From NCBI GenBank assembly GCA_945873335.1, contig CAMCCH010000004.1, forward strand, positions 1 through 38,468: a stretch of 38,468 nucleotides of DNA. Direction: 5' to 3'. Below are positions 9,938-18,158 of the stretch, piece after piece. Position 1 is the stretch's first letter; the number at the start of each line of letters is the position of its first letter. Source of the stretch: Bifidobacterium breve. GTDB lineage: Bacteria; Actinomycetota; Actinomycetes; Nanopelagicales; Nanopelagicaceae. Under the pieces are notes generated by a model. That model did not search any database. It saw nothing but the letters and a program-made list of their open reading frames with translations, and was not told where the DNA came from. Both the position numbers and the translations under genes were made by a program.

Positions 9938-10473
9938 CGTGCACGCAACTTACGTAAGCGCGATTTTTCAGCTTCAAGTGCGTTAGCAATTTTTGTATTC
10001 GCACTCCCACGCCAGATATTGCATATAGCAAGGGCTAGAGCATCAGTACTATCAACTGGCTTAGGCGCACTCTCTAACTTCAAAATATGTACAACCATGT
10101 CCGCAACTTGCTTCTTATTTGCGCGACCAGAGCCAGTTACTGCAGCTTTGACTTCACTCGGAGTGTGCATGACGACTGGTATTCCAGCTTTTGCTGCCAG
10201 AAGTAATGCGACACCTGCTGCCTGCCCAGTCCCCATGACAGTGCTCACATTGTGTTGTGAGAAAACTCGCTCTACGGCAATGACATCAGGTGAATACAAA
10301 TTGATCCACTCACCCAATTGTCTATCCAGATCAAGCAATCGCATCTCAAGAGGAATATCAGTTGGTGTCTTTATTACGCCAACACCAACGAGTGAGAGTT
10401 GTGTGCCAGTAGATCCCTCGACAATTCCTATACCGCAACGAGTGAGCCCTGGGTCAACTCCCAAAACCTTCAT
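9934..10473 (-). CDS. ruvC: Crossover junction endodeoxyribonuclease RuvC
   Basis: A 179-aa Holliday-junction resolvase of the RNase H fold. Catalytic acidic residues are visible in VDPGLTRCG (D7), IAVERVF (E about 68) and the C-terminal [12 protein letters not shown] pair (about 142-145). It contains the substrate-binding region [14 protein letters not shown]. Length is normal. It overlaps yebC upstream and ruvA downstream by 4 bases each (ATGA). This yebC-ruvC-ruvA-ruvB order is typical of actinobacteria. Confidence 0.96.
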   Translation of the reverse strand: MKVLGVDPGLTRCGIGIVEGSTGTQLSLVGVGVIKTPTDIPLEMRLLDLDRQLGEWINLYSPDVIAVERVFSQHNVSTVMGTGQAAGVALLLAAKAGIPVVMHTPSEVKAAVTGSGRANKKQVADMVVHILKLESAPKPVDSTDALALAICNIWRGSANTKIANALEAEKSRLRKLRAR

Positions 10474-11222
10474 CCCAAACTCGCCATTACCTCATCAGAT
10501 ACATCGAAATTGCTGTAAACATTTTGTACATCGTCTAGTTCTTCAATTGCATCGATAAGAGCGAATACTTTCGCTGCGCCGTCGGCATCGAGTGGAATTG
10601 AAAGGGAGGGCAGGAATGAAGAATCAGCGGATTCATAATCAATTCCTGCGCCTTGTAGTGCGGTGCGCACAGGAACTATGTCACTTGCCTCGCACACAAC
10701 TTCGAATGCTTCACCCATATCGTTGACCTCTTCAGCCCCTGCTTCAAGTACGGCTTCAAGAACTTTATCTTCAGTTACGCCACCATTTTTCGAAACAATG
10801 ATGACGCCTTTGCGATTGAAAAGGTATGAGACTGATCCAGGATCAGCCATATTTCCCCCATTGCGTGTAACTGCAACGCGCACTTCAGAGGCAGCCCGAT
10901 TTCTGTTATCAGATAAACATTCAATCATGATCGCAACCCCGTTGGGGCCATAGCCCTCGTACATAATTGTTTGCCAATCCGCTCCACCAGATTCAAGTCC
11001 GGCTCCGCGCTTTACCGCTCTAGAAATATTGTCAGCTGGCATAGATGCCTTTTTTGCTTTTGCAATGGCGTCAAATAGCGTCGGGTTTCCATCTACATCT
11101 GGACCGCCGTTGCGCGAGGCAACTTCAATTCCCTTGATCAGTTTTGCAAAAGACTTCGCACGTCGACCATCAGTAATGGCCTTTTTATGCTTGGTAGTAG
11201 CCCATTTGGAATGGCCTGACAT
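10470..11222 (-). CDS. yebC: YebC/PmpR family transcriptional or translational regulator
   Basis: A 250-aa YebC/PmpR (TACO1-type) protein opening with the diagnostic [14 protein letters not shown] and followed by [26 protein letters not shown] and [22 protein letters not shown]. Members are described as DNA-binding regulators, and more recently as factors that help ribosomes translate difficult sequences; which applies here cannot be told. It heads the ruvCAB run. GTGAGGTG lies about 6 bases before the ATG. The 44-base gap before pdxT contains no evident terminator. Confidence 0.95.
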   Translation of the reverse strand: MSGHSKWATTKHKKAITDGRRAKSFAKLIKGIEVASRNGGPDVDGNPTLFDAIAKAKKASMPADNISRAVKRGAGLESGGADWQTIMYEGYGPNGVAIMIECLSDNRNRAASEVRVAVTRNGGNMADPGSVSYLFNRKGVIIVSKNGGVTEDKVLEAVLEAGAEEVNDMGEAFEVVCEASDIVPVRTALQGAGIDYESADSSFLPSLSIPLDADGAAKVFALIDAIEELDDVQNVYSNFDVSDEVMASLG

Positions 11223-11266
11223 GTAAACACCTCACTAGTTTTGAACTGGGCTTACTTTATCGCAAA

Positions 11267-11884
11267 CTATCTACGGCCACCTCGAACTAGGGCGGGACGT
11301 GCAATTTCTTCTATGAAATAGCGATGGATGCGATGATCCCCCGTGAGTTCTGGATGAAAAGATGTTGCCAAAAGATTGCCTTCTTGTACTGCCACTGGAT
11401 GTGATTGACCATCGGGTGAAATCACCGTAGCAAGTACTTTTACATTTTTTCCGATTTCTTCTACCCATGGAGCGCGTATAAATACCGCATGAACCTTTTG
11501 GCTACCTCCATCATTGAAATCTATATCGCTTTCGAAGGAATCAACTTGGCGACCAAAAGCATTTCTGCGAACAGTGATATCTAAACCGCCAAAAGTCTTT
11601 TGTCCTTCAATTGCATCCAAAATACGATCGGCCAGAAGAATCATTCCTGCACAAGATCCGTATGCAGGCATACCATCTGCAATACGCTTACGAATAGGTT
11701 GGAATAATTCATAGTGCTCAGCTAACTGCGCAATTGTTGTTGACTCTCCCCCCGGAATTACCAAAGCGTCAATGCTGTTGAGTTCTTCGATACGACGAAC
11801 TGATATTGGATCAACACCGCAGGCAATGAGAGAACTAACATGTTCGCGAACATCACCTTGAAGTGCCAGTACGCCAACTTTCAT
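11267..11884 (-). CDS. pdxT: Pyridoxal 5'-phosphate synthase glutaminase subunit PdxT
   Basis: A 205-aa class I glutamine amidotransferase that supplies ammonia to PdxS for direct PLP synthesis from ribose 5-phosphate, glyceraldehyde 3-phosphate and glutamine. It has the start [15 protein letters not shown], the oxyanion region IPGGESTT, the nucleophile cysteine in [10 protein letters not shown] (about residue 79), and the His-Glu pair in SFHPELTGD. Length is typical. It lies 9 bases after pdxS, so the two subunits are made from one message. Confidence 0.97.
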   Translation of the reverse strand: MKVGVLALQGDVREHVSSLIACGVDPISVRRIEELNSIDALVIPGGESTTIAQLAEHYELFQPIRKRIADGMPAYGSCAGMILLADRILDAIEGQKTFGGLDITVRRNAFGRQVDSFESDIDFNDGGSQKVHAVFIRAPWVEEIGKNVKVLATVISPDGQSHPVAVQEGNLLATSFHPELTGDHRIHRYFIEEIARPALVRGGRR

Positions 11885-11893
11885 TGGAAATAA

Positions 11894-12781
11894 TTACCAA
11901 CCGCGCTCAGCAAGGCGGTGTGGTGCAGGAAGATCTGCAACGTTGATTCCAACCATTGCATCCCCAAGACCGCGAGAAACTTGCGCTAAGACCTTTGCAT
12001 CATCAAAAAATGTCGTTGCCTTCACACATGCTGCTGCGCGTTGTGCAGGATTTCCTGACTTGAAAATACCTGAACCGATAAATACGCCATCAGCGCCCAT
12101 GCTCATCATGAGCGCGGCATCTGCAGGAGTTGCGATTCCGCCAGCGGTAAAGAGAACTACTGGGAGTTTGCCATTGGCTGCTACCTCTTTTACTAATTCA
12201 AAAGGTGCCTGCATCTCTTTAGCTGCAACATAGAGTTCATCTTCGCGCATAGATGAAAGGCGGCGAATCTCTCCACCAATTTTGCGCATATGTTGCATTG
12301 CATTTGAGACATCGCCTGTTCCTGCTTCGCCCTTTGAGCGAATCATCGCGGCACCTTCATTGATACGACGTAGAGCCTCACCAAGGTTTGTTGCACCGCA
12401 CACGAAAGGAACTTTGAAATCCCACTTATCAATATGGTTTTCATAATCTGCAGGTGTGAGAACTTCTGACTCATCGATGTAATCGACGCCAAGGCTTTCC
12501 AAAATACGTGCTTCAACGAAATGGCCGATACGCGCCTTAGCCATCACGGGAATAGAGACAGCTGCTTGAATTTTTTCAATCATGTCAGGATCCGACATAC
12601 GAGCGACTCCACCTTGTGCGCGAATATCTGCAGGTACGCGTTCGAGTGCCATGACTGCAACAGCGCCAGCATCTTCAGCAATTTTTGCTTGCTCTGCATT
12701 GACGACATCCATGATGACGCCGCCCTTGAGCATTTCTGCCATTCCGCGCTTTACTCGACCCGTACCTGTTACCTGCGACAT
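11894..12781 (-). CDS. pdxS: Pyridoxal 5'-phosphate synthase subunit PdxS
   Basis: A 295-aa (beta/alpha)8 synthase subunit, highly conserved. Features are [14 protein letters not shown] near the N-terminus, [17 protein letters not shown] containing the Schiff-base lysine (about 81), [16 protein letters not shown], and the second lysine in [14 protein letters not shown] (about 149). An AAGGAG ribosome binding site is 8 bases before the ATG. It heads the pdxST pair, and a perfect inverted repeat lies just upstream (see 12801-12816). PLP-dependent enzymes encoded nearby include the class IV aminotransferase. Confidence 0.97.
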   Translation of the reverse strand: MSQVTGTGRVKRGMAEMLKGGVIMDVVNAEQAKIAEDAGAVAVMALERVPADIRAQGGVARMSDPDMIEKIQAAVSIPVMAKARIGHFVEARILESLGVDYIDESEVLTPADYENHIDKWDFKVPFVCGATNLGEALRRINEGAAMIRSKGEAGTGDVSNAMQHMRKIGGEIRRLSSMREDELYVAAKEMQAPFELVKEVAANGKLPVVLFTAGGIATPADAALMMSMGADGVFIGSGIFKSGNPAQRAAACVKATTFFDDAKVLAQVSRGLGDAMVGINVADLPAPHRLAERGW

Positions 12782-12800
12782 GTGACTGACTCCTTGTTAG

Positions 12801-12816
12801 AACTCTTGTAAGAGTT
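12801..12816. repeat. Perfect inverted repeat upstream of pdxS
   Basis: AACTCTT-GT-AAGAGTT has 7-base arms with a 2-base centre and lies 19 bases upstream of the pdxS ATG and 11 bases past the DUF3048 gene stop. The very short centre suits a dimeric-protein operator better than an RNA hairpin, though a terminator remnant is possible. No T-run follows on the minus strand. Confidence 0.5.
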
Positions 12817-12827
12817 AGAGGGCAATC

Positions 12828-13880
12828 CTACTTTGTCGCGGGGGTAGGTGTCGCCTCGGATTTGAGTGTGAAAGTAGGCGCTTTATCGCTCAGTGCTATC
12901 CAAATTTGGCCTGGCGCGAAGTTGATTGCTTCTCCATCAGGTGTACTCCATCGCGTACCCGACTCCGCACTTGGCCTTGACCACAAAGCTTGAAAACTCT
13001 TTCCATCGCGCAAAACAAAGCCTGTTCCTGATCCGATAGTTGCAGAGAACGGTGTGACTCCACCAACTTTGTCATAGAACTCTGATGGGGTAATTAAAAC
13101 ATTTTGAATCACAAGAGTAGATGGGCCAAGTGTTTTTCCCGAGTCAGCAAGATTTGGACCATTGTTATTGCTCAGTAACCAACGCTTCTCTGCCTCTGAC
13201 CACGTTGCGGTGTAAGAATTTGCAGGCCAATGCATAACGACTGATGTAATTGCCGTTCCCGATTCTGGTGCGTCACCGAAACTCCAGCCCATATTTTTTG
13301 ACGTTGCAATTGCATATCCTTTTTCCGCCACTTTTTGCATTAGCAAATCTGCTCGCAAAACCATTGCTGTAGGTGGCCTGCGAAGTGGATCAGTTGTATA
13401 GATCGTTGCAGGCTGACTCTGCGCACCTAAATCTTGAAGATTGGCCGCAGAGATAAGCGGGCGCAATTTTGATTGTGCACCGCTATAGGCAAAAATCACT
13501 CGACCGAATTGCGACAAAAGTTCTATGTCACTTATGCGCGCACTTCGGACAGGACCTATGCGAGTTGGAATCTTTGACGAAAAGACTGCAGCTAATCGCG
13601 TGAGCCCACCTTCAACTTGCTCAATATAAATAATGTCTGCATCTTCAAGACCAATTTGTGGATGCGCTGGCGGCGTGTCATCAATCTTCACAACCAACAC
13701 AGGACCATCGACTCCTGGTGCACCAGTGAGGCTATTTACTTGCACAGGTTCGATTATGTTCACCTTTTCGACAAGTGCGAGAAGAGAAGGTTTGAGAGCA
13801 TAAAAAGCACTCGCGCCGATAATTACGATCGACGCTCCTGCGACAACAACTTTTCTAAAGGACATCTTCTTCGAATTCAT
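12828..13880 (-). CDS. DUF3048 domain-containing protein, membrane-anchored, extracytoplasmic
   Basis: A 350-aa protein with one N-terminal hydrophobic segment (residues 10-30) and a long extracytoplasmic part, so probably secreted or anchored. The body carries DUF3048 (YerB-like) features: VVKIDDTPPAHPQIGLEDADIIY, VEGGLTRLAAVF, RIGPVRSARISDIELL and a C-terminal WSRPS region. Its function is not established. The start is uncertain: the ATG at 13880 overlaps the upstream gene by 26 bases, and an ATG at 13865 (MSFRKVVVAG) gives an 11-base overlap; neither has a convincing ribosome binding site. It is last in the PIM-lipid gene run, which suggests a cell-envelope role by context only. Confidence 0.85.
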   Translation of the reverse strand: MNSKKMSFRKVVVAGASIVIIGASAFYALKPSLLALVEKVNIIEPVQVNSLTGAPGVDGPVLVVKIDDTPPAHPQIGLEDADIIYIEQVEGGLTRLAAVFSSKIPTRIGPVRSARISDIELLSQFGRVIFAYSGAQSKLRPLISAANLQDLGAQSQPATIYTTDPLRRPPTAMVLRADLLMQKVAEKGYAIATSKNMGWSFGDAPESGTAITSVVMHWPANSYTATWSEAEKRWLLSNNNGPNLADSGKTLGPSTLVIQNVLITPSEFYDKVGGVTPFSATIGSGTGFVLRDGKSFQALWSRPSAESGTRWSTPDGEAINFAPGQIWIALSDKAPTFTLKSEATPTPATK

Positions 13881-14358
13881 ATGTCACTGGTAGCGGCGCA
13901 GTACCTGCAAGCCTAAATATGCGAATCATTTTGCTGCCACGAAGATTGTGTGTGCTATTTACTGCATCAACATGCAGTGCGATCGCCACTCGTATCTTGT
14001 TAGTCAGAGCAGATAATTCGGTCAGTAGTGCTTTCTCCGGTGCTCTGGCATTGCTTTGCCCATCTGCTAACAGAAGCCCAAGTGCTCCAGATAACCCACT
14101 CTCAGCTTGAGATCTATATTCCATAGTCGCTTCGCGTGCCTGATAAGAGGCAGCAGTAAGTAAGAGGGAGGAAGCGGGATCTGCAATCTCGCTATGCGCT
14201 ATCTCTAGTGCAATTGCTGCACGCCGTTGGAGCAATCCATCGAGATTAGCCCAGCTCGTTTCTACGCGATGATGCAATCTGTCCAGTCGCGTTGCCAAAA
14301 AACTCAAATACCAAAGAAAGACCAGAAAAATGATTAAAATAGCAAGTGTGGTTTTCAC
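13855..14358 (-). CDS. LemA-like single-pass membrane protein
   Basis: A 167-aa protein with an N-terminal membrane helix (residues 4-20) followed by a LemA-type helical pattern: TRLDRLHHRVETSWANLDGL near 23 and, at the C-terminus, ELSALTNKIRVAIALHVDAVN ending in GTAPLPVTYEFEED. Mycobacteria carry a related membrane protein with a NUDIX domain next to pimA; here no NUDIX box is present and the protein stops at the LemA-like part. The start is a GTG overlapping the pimA stop (GTGA), and the end overlaps the DUF3048 gene. A role in the envelope is inferred from position. Confidence 0.7.
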   Translation of the reverse strand: MKTTLAILIIFLVFLWYLSFLATRLDRLHHRVETSWANLDGLLQRRAAIALEIAHSEIADPASSLLLTAASYQAREATMEYRSQAESGLSGALGLLLADGQSNARAPEKALLTELSALTNKIRVAIALHVDAVNSTHNLRGSKMIRIFRLAGTAPLPVTYEFEEDVL

Positions 14359-15539
14359 TTATCGTCACCATCTCTAGTCAATAGGCGGTTCCATGATCGA
14401 TGGTCCTTTGCAAGGCCAACACCTTCGCTGCCAACTATGGACATCTCGTAAATACTAAATATCTGTTCAGCCACAACTTCCCAGTCAAATAATTGTGCAT
14501 GCTCTTTTCCTGCAATAGCGAGTTCTGTACGTTTTTGATTGTTGCGTAGTAAATCAATTATCACCTTTGCTAAATCTGTTGGATTCTCTGACTCAAATAG
14601 TGCTCCAAATTCTCCGCCGCCCAATAGGGAATCAAATGCTGGAATATCACTTGCGACAACGGTTGCACCACCTGCGAGTGCTTCGGCCAGAATAATTCCA
14701 AAAGATTCACCGCCTGTATTTGGTGCCACATAAATAGCAACAGATGCCATGAAATCCGCTTTCTCTTCTTCTGAGATGCGTCCGAGAAATTCAAAACGTG
14801 GAAGTAATTGCGGATCAATGCTCTTTTTTATCTCTTCGCTATCTCCGGGCCCTGCTACAAAAACTCGAACATCGGGTGCAAAGCGTGCAATTATCGGTAG
14901 CGCTTCCAATAGAACTGCCAGGCCTTTACGGGGTTCTTCAAAGCGACCCATAAAACCAATCGTATTTCCTTGCCACCTAGCTTGCGGAGTTCCTTTTGCA
15001 TATCTCTTGGCATAAATACCGTTCGGAATTACAACTGCATCAGTTTCTAAATGCTCTGTCAAAGTTGAGCGCGCAGCCTCGCTCACTGCAATACGTGCAT
15101 TGAGTTTTTCAATAGCAGGTTCGAGAATGGGACCAATTGCAAAGATAATTTTTTGGCGCTTAGCTGCTGCATGGAAAGTTCCAACAAGTGGACCTTCTGC
15201 CGCCCAGCAAGCAAGTAGTGATAATGATGGGATAGCTGGCTCATGTAAATGCAATAGATCAAACTCGCCTTGCGTAATCCATTGACGAACACGAGCAAAA
15301 GCAATCGGACCAAAAAGAATGCGCGCAACTGCGCCATTGTAGGGAATTGCAATTGGCTTACCTGCACTTACAACATATTCAGGTAGGGCATCCTCATCAA
15401 TCGCCGGTGATAGAACTGACACCGTGTGACCGGATGCAATGAGAAATTCTGCCAAGTCTCGAATATGCGCTTGCACTCCCCCAGGTGTATCCCAAGAGTA
15501 TGGGCAGACAATTCCTATTTTGAGTTTTTTCGTCAGCAT
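14355..15539 (-). CDS. pimA: Phosphatidylinositol alpha-mannosyltransferase PimA
   Basis: A 394-aa GT4-type glycosyltransferase that transfers mannose from GDP-mannose to phosphatidylinositol, the first step of PIM synthesis at the inner membrane face. It opens KIGIVCPYSWDTPGGVQAHI, with the glycine-rich GGVQ loop, then IPYNGAVARILFGP, DLLHLHEPAIPSLS, NGIYAKRY, GFMGRFEEPRKG and the donor-binding APNTGGESFGIILAEALAGG (E-x7-E). These strongly match mycobacterial PimA. It overlaps the acyltransferase gene upstream by one base (TAATG) and the LemA-like gene downstream by four. An AGGGAA site precedes the ATG. Confidence 0.92.
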   Translation of the reverse strand: MLTKKLKIGIVCPYSWDTPGGVQAHIRDLAEFLIASGHTVSVLSPAIDEDALPEYVVSAGKPIAIPYNGAVARILFGPIAFARVRQWITQGEFDLLHLHEPAIPSLSLLACWAAEGPLVGTFHAAAKRQKIIFAIGPILEPAIEKLNARIAVSEAARSTLTEHLETDAVVIPNGIYAKRYAKGTPQARWQGNTIGFMGRFEEPRKGLAVLLEALPIIARFAPDVRVFVAGPGDSEEIKKSIDPQLLPRFEFLGRISEEEKADFMASVAIYVAPNTGGESFGIILAEALAGGATVVASDIPAFDSLLGGGEFGALFESENPTDLAKVIIDLLRNNQKRTELAIAGKEHAQLFDWEVVAEQIFSIYEMSIVGSEGVGLAKDHRSWNRLLTRDGDDK

Positions 15540-16426
15540 TATTCGCGTTCCCTAAAATCTCCATCAATCCAGATGCGCTGCATCATGTGCCAATCGTGTG
15601 GGTATTGCGCAATCCCTTTAGCAAAGAGATCGGCGCTATTTTGCACTGTTGCTGCAACTCGTTCGTTTTCTGTGCCTTTCATAGCAATGGGAACCATTTC
15701 GAAATCGATATGTATTCCCGATTCGGTATAAGAAATGCCCGCGTAGATAAGCGGAGCTCCCGTACGTATTGCAAGCAGTGCAGGGCCGGCGGGCATGCGA
15801 GCTGGGCCGCCAAAAAACGTAACGTTGATTCCACTTCGCGATAAATCGCGATCGGCTGCCAGAGCGACGATCCCGCCCTGACGAATTCTCTGCATCAGTG
15901 TTGGAATTACGCGACCATCAATAGGAAGGGATTCCATGCCGAATGCTTCTCGGTATGACATAAATTTCTTGAATAGCGCCTCTGGTTTTAAGCGCTCTGC
16001 GACCGTAACAATTCGAGCACCCTTGCTACAGAAATAGGCGGCTGCATGATCGTAATTTCCTGCATGTGCAACCGTTACGACACCGCCGCTTTTTGATGCG
16101 ATTGCATCAAGTAATAAATGCTCATTAGTAGCAGTTACTGTGTTTTGAATGCGCTGCATAGACCAATCTGGTAGTCGGAAAGTGTCGCACCAATATCGAG
16201 CACTCGATCTCATGGCTTTATAGAGTAATAATTCCAAATCAAGTTCCGTGATATCCATTTGAGTGCGCGCAAGGTTAGATCGCAATCTTTGAACACTTTT
16301 ACCGTTTTTCTTAGTTGCAATATCTGCGAGTCGATAAGCATTGCTATAAACGAAGTTCTCAGGTAGCCAACGCAAAATTCTCCAGGCTCCGAAATAGAAC
16401 CAGGCAGTAATGTTTTGGAGAATCAT
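15539..16426 (-). CDS. Phosphatidylinositol mannoside acyltransferase (PatA-like, lipid A acyltransferase family)
   Basis: A 295-aa LpxL/HtrB-family acyltransferase. The catalytic HxxxxD motif is HAGNYD (about residue 120), and later family sequences include RDLSRSGINVTFFGGPARMPAGPALLA. In mycobacteria the enzyme at this position (PatA) acylates the mannose of PIMs. Because it lies between PI synthase and pimA in the same order, that role is the best inference; the acyl donor and acceptor are unproven. A weak hydrophobic N-terminal stretch could be membrane-associated. The ATG overlaps the upstream gene stop (ATGA). Confidence 0.85.
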   Translation of the reverse strand: MILQNITAWFYFGAWRILRWLPENFVYSNAYRLADIATKKNGKSVQRLRSNLARTQMDITELDLELLLYKAMRSSARYWCDTFRLPDWSMQRIQNTVTATNEHLLLDAIASKSGGVVTVAHAGNYDHAAAYFCSKGARIVTVAERLKPEALFKKFMSYREAFGMESLPIDGRVIPTLMQRIRQGGIVALAADRDLSRSGINVTFFGGPARMPAGPALLAIRTGAPLIYAGISYTESGIHIDFEMVPIAMKGTENERVAATVQNSADLFAKGIAQYPHDWHMMQRIWIDGDFRERE

Positions 16427-17019
16427 TTGGTACTACGCCACACAATCAAAATGCGTTGCAAAACAGTTACTACCCCGAGAATGGCTAGTAGCCACATTCC
16501 GCCGGCAAGTACATAAGGAATTCCAAGTCCACTAAATCCAATGGCACTCAAAGCAAGAATCAATCTTTCGGTCCGCTCTGCTATTCCACCTGAGCAATCA
16601 ATTCCCATTGACTCCGCTCTTGCGCGTATATATGGAACCAACATTCCCGTCACTAAAGTAAAAAGAATGACTGGAACGAGAGGATCATTGGCATCAATGA
16701 GGTAAAGAGTCACTCCAATAAGTACGGCTGCATCTGTTACACGATCAATTGTGGAATCTAAGAATCCGCCCCACTTACTGCCTCCTTGTTGTGAAATCCG
16801 CGCCATAGTTCCATCGAATAGATCACTAAGAGCGAAAAAGCAGATGATGAGAGTTCCCCAAAAGAAATTACCTCTGGGATAGAAATAGAAGGAGGATGCA
16901 ACAACTCCAATAGCTCCGGCCCATGTAACGCCGTTGGGAGTAATGCCAACACGCAGCGCAGTTGAAGCGATAGGCGTAATCACCTTCGTCACTGCCGGTT
17001 TCAAAATTGCGCTAATCAT
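16423..17019 (-). CDS. pgsA1: Phosphatidylinositol phosphate synthase (CDP-alcohol phosphatidyltransferase)
   Basis: A 198-aa polytopic membrane enzyme that joins CDP-diacylglycerol with inositol phosphate. The complete CDP-alcohol phosphotransferase signature D-x2-DG-x2-AR-x8-G-x3-D-x3-D is visible as DLFDGTMAR...GGFLDSTIDR. About five or six hydrophobic segments follow. The ORF track starts at 17109, but the first 30 residues are unlike the family and would overlap the divergent gene, so I take the ATG at 17019 (MISAILKPAV). A TACGAT hexamer 8 bases before this ATG suggests a leaderless start. It heads the PIM cluster with patA and pimA; that context favours inositol over glycerol phosphate as acceptor. 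Confidence 0.9.
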   Translation of the reverse strand: MISAILKPAVTKVITPIASTALRVGITPNGVTWAGAIGVVASSFYFYPRGNFFWGTLIICFFALSDLFDGTMARISQQGGSKWGGFLDSTIDRVTDAAVLIGVTLYLIDANDPLVPVILFTLVTGMLVPYIRARAESMGIDCSGGIAERTERLILALSAIGFSGLGIPYVLAGGMWLLAILGVVTVLQRILIVWRSTK

Positions 17020-17027
17020 CAAGTCCC

Positions 17028-17037
17028 ATCGTAGGCT
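17028..17037. promoter_or_regulatory. Overlapping back-to-back -10-like elements between divergent genes
   Basis: On the minus strand TACGAT (17033-17028) lies 8 bases before the PI synthase ATG. On the plus strand TAGGCT (17032-17037) lies 6 bases before the GTG at 17044. The start codons are only 24 bases apart, so any -35 elements would sit inside the opposite gene. Both hexamers fit TAnnnT. The arrangement implies leaderless transcripts on both strands; not experimentally shown. Confidence 0.4.
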
Positions 17038-17043
17038 GAGCGC

Positions 17044-17646
17044 GTGCCAACTCCTAGTTCTCGCGTGAGAGTCCATATCTATGGACACGAAAGCGCTGAC
17101 CCGCAACAAGTCGCTACCTACTTTGGGGCGACGCTAAGCACTGTAGTTGAGCCAGAATCTGAACTCGCAATTTTCGTTGTCGATCCATCTGCCGGAATTT
17201 CGCCAGAAACTATTTCTTTATGGCAGGGACTCGATGATTTCCAGATTCCTCGCATGGTTGTTGTCACGCATTTAGAGAACCAGAGCGCAGATTTCGATGA
17301 CGCTGTCATGCTTGCAACTCGCGTCTTTGATCAAATTGTTACCCCGTACCTTGTCTTACATGATGATGCGGGTTTTCCGTGCGCACTTATCTCTTTGGAA
17401 ACTCTTGAGATTACCGACTACTCCCATGATGATCATCAAGTCACCATGAGTACAAAAGAGCATCAAATTTTGGTGAGTGAATTCAGACAGGAATATTTGG
17501 AACATATTGAATCATCTGGCACTAACGCCTTTGCAGCCGGGTTGCTCTTTCCTGCAGTCCCTTTGTGGATTGAAAAAGAACTCGGCGTAAATATCGTTCG
17601 CAAATATATTGATGAGATTGAAAAGGCTCTACCAAGCAGCAGCTAA
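17044..17646 (+). CDS. Degenerate EF-G G-domain-like protein
   Basis: A 200-aa protein on the plus strand amid minus-strand genes. Residues about 40-95 resemble the GTPase domain of elongation factor G: AIFVVDPSAGISPETISLWQ aligns by eye with the DAVAGVQxQTxTVWRQA region, and PRMVVVTHLENQSADFD with PRIxFVNKMDRxGADF. However, the P-loop (GHVDHGKTT) is absent and NKMD is replaced by THLEN, so GTP binding is unlikely. Domains II-V are missing. The later LVSEFRQEYLEHIESS resembles the EF-G helical insert. Its function is unknown. The start could be the GTG at 17044 (TAGGCT 6 bases upstream) or the GTG at 17065. It overlaps the HIT gene end by 18 bases, convergently. Confidence 0.7.
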   Translation: MPTPSSRVRVHIYGHESADPQQVATYFGATLSTVVEPESELAIFVVDPSAGISPETISLWQGLDDFQIPRMVVVTHLENQSADFDDAVMLATRVFDQIVTPYLVLHDDAGFPCALISLETLEITDYSHDDHQVTMSTKEHQILVSEFRQEYLEHIESSGTNAFAAGLLFPAVPLWIEKELGVNIVRKYIDEIEKALPSSS

Positions 17647-18156
17647 ATCACTTCTTGTTTGTGAAAGCAATTGCGGCATAACTTTTGTCTTACCGATAAT
17701 CGGCATGAAATTTGCATCTCCGCCCCATCGTGGAACAACGTGCTGATGTATATGGTCGGCAACGCCGGCACCAGATATCGCTCCTTGATTCATTCCAAGA
17801 TTGAAGCCATGCGCACCAGAAACCTTGCGTATAGTTTTCATAGCGTGCGCGGTAAAGGCGCTCATCTCGTTTCGTTCTTCATCGCTTTGATCCGTCAGAT
17901 CTGCAACATGTCTAAATGCACAAATAAGAAGATGTCCAGGGTTATATGGATAAAGATTCATCACAGCATAAACATGTGTACCGCGCGCAACGATCAAACC
18001 CTCTTCATCACTGAGTTTTGGAATGCGGCAAAAAGGGCATTCAACATCATTGTCATCGAGTGGTCTGTTCTCTCCGCGTAAATAATCTAAACGGTGTGGT
18101 GCCCATAACCGTTGCCAACCATCAGGCATACCAATGCCATCTATATCTTCACTCAT
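17629..18156 (-). CDS. HIT-family hydrolase/phosphorylase (Ap4A phosphorylase-like)
   Basis: A 175-aa histidine-triad protein. The triad is HIHQHVVPRW (HxHxHxx) near residue 137. An N-terminal WAPHRLDYL and the zinc-type CPFC pair (about 39-42) match the actinobacterial group that includes mycobacterial Ap4A phosphorylase, also located next to thrS. It probably cleaves dinucleoside tetraphosphates such as Ap4A made by aminoacyl-tRNA synthetases; exact substrate is inferred. The ORF track uses a TTG at 18162; the ATG at 18156 (MSEDIDGIGM) is more likely, 2 bases after the thrS stop. Confidence 0.88.
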   Translation of the reverse strand: MSEDIDGIGMPDGWQRLWAPHRLDYLRGENRPLDDNDVECPFCRIPKLSDEEGLIVARGTHVYAVMNLYPYNPGHLLICAFRHVADLTDQSDEERNEMSAFTAHAMKTIRKVSGAHGFNLGMNQGAISGAGVADHIHQHVVPRWGGDANFMPIIGKTKVMPQLLSQTRSDLAAAW

Positions 18157-18158
18157 GA

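Noticed and set aside
10019-10558. 179-aa plus-strand ORF antisense to ruvC and the end of yebC
   Set aside because: It lies wholly opposite well-supported ruvC/yebC coding sequence, shows no recognisable domain and looks like a frame shadow.
17671-18081. 136-aa plus-strand ORF within the HIT gene
   Set aside because: It is antisense to the conserved HIT protein, with no domain or ribosome binding site.
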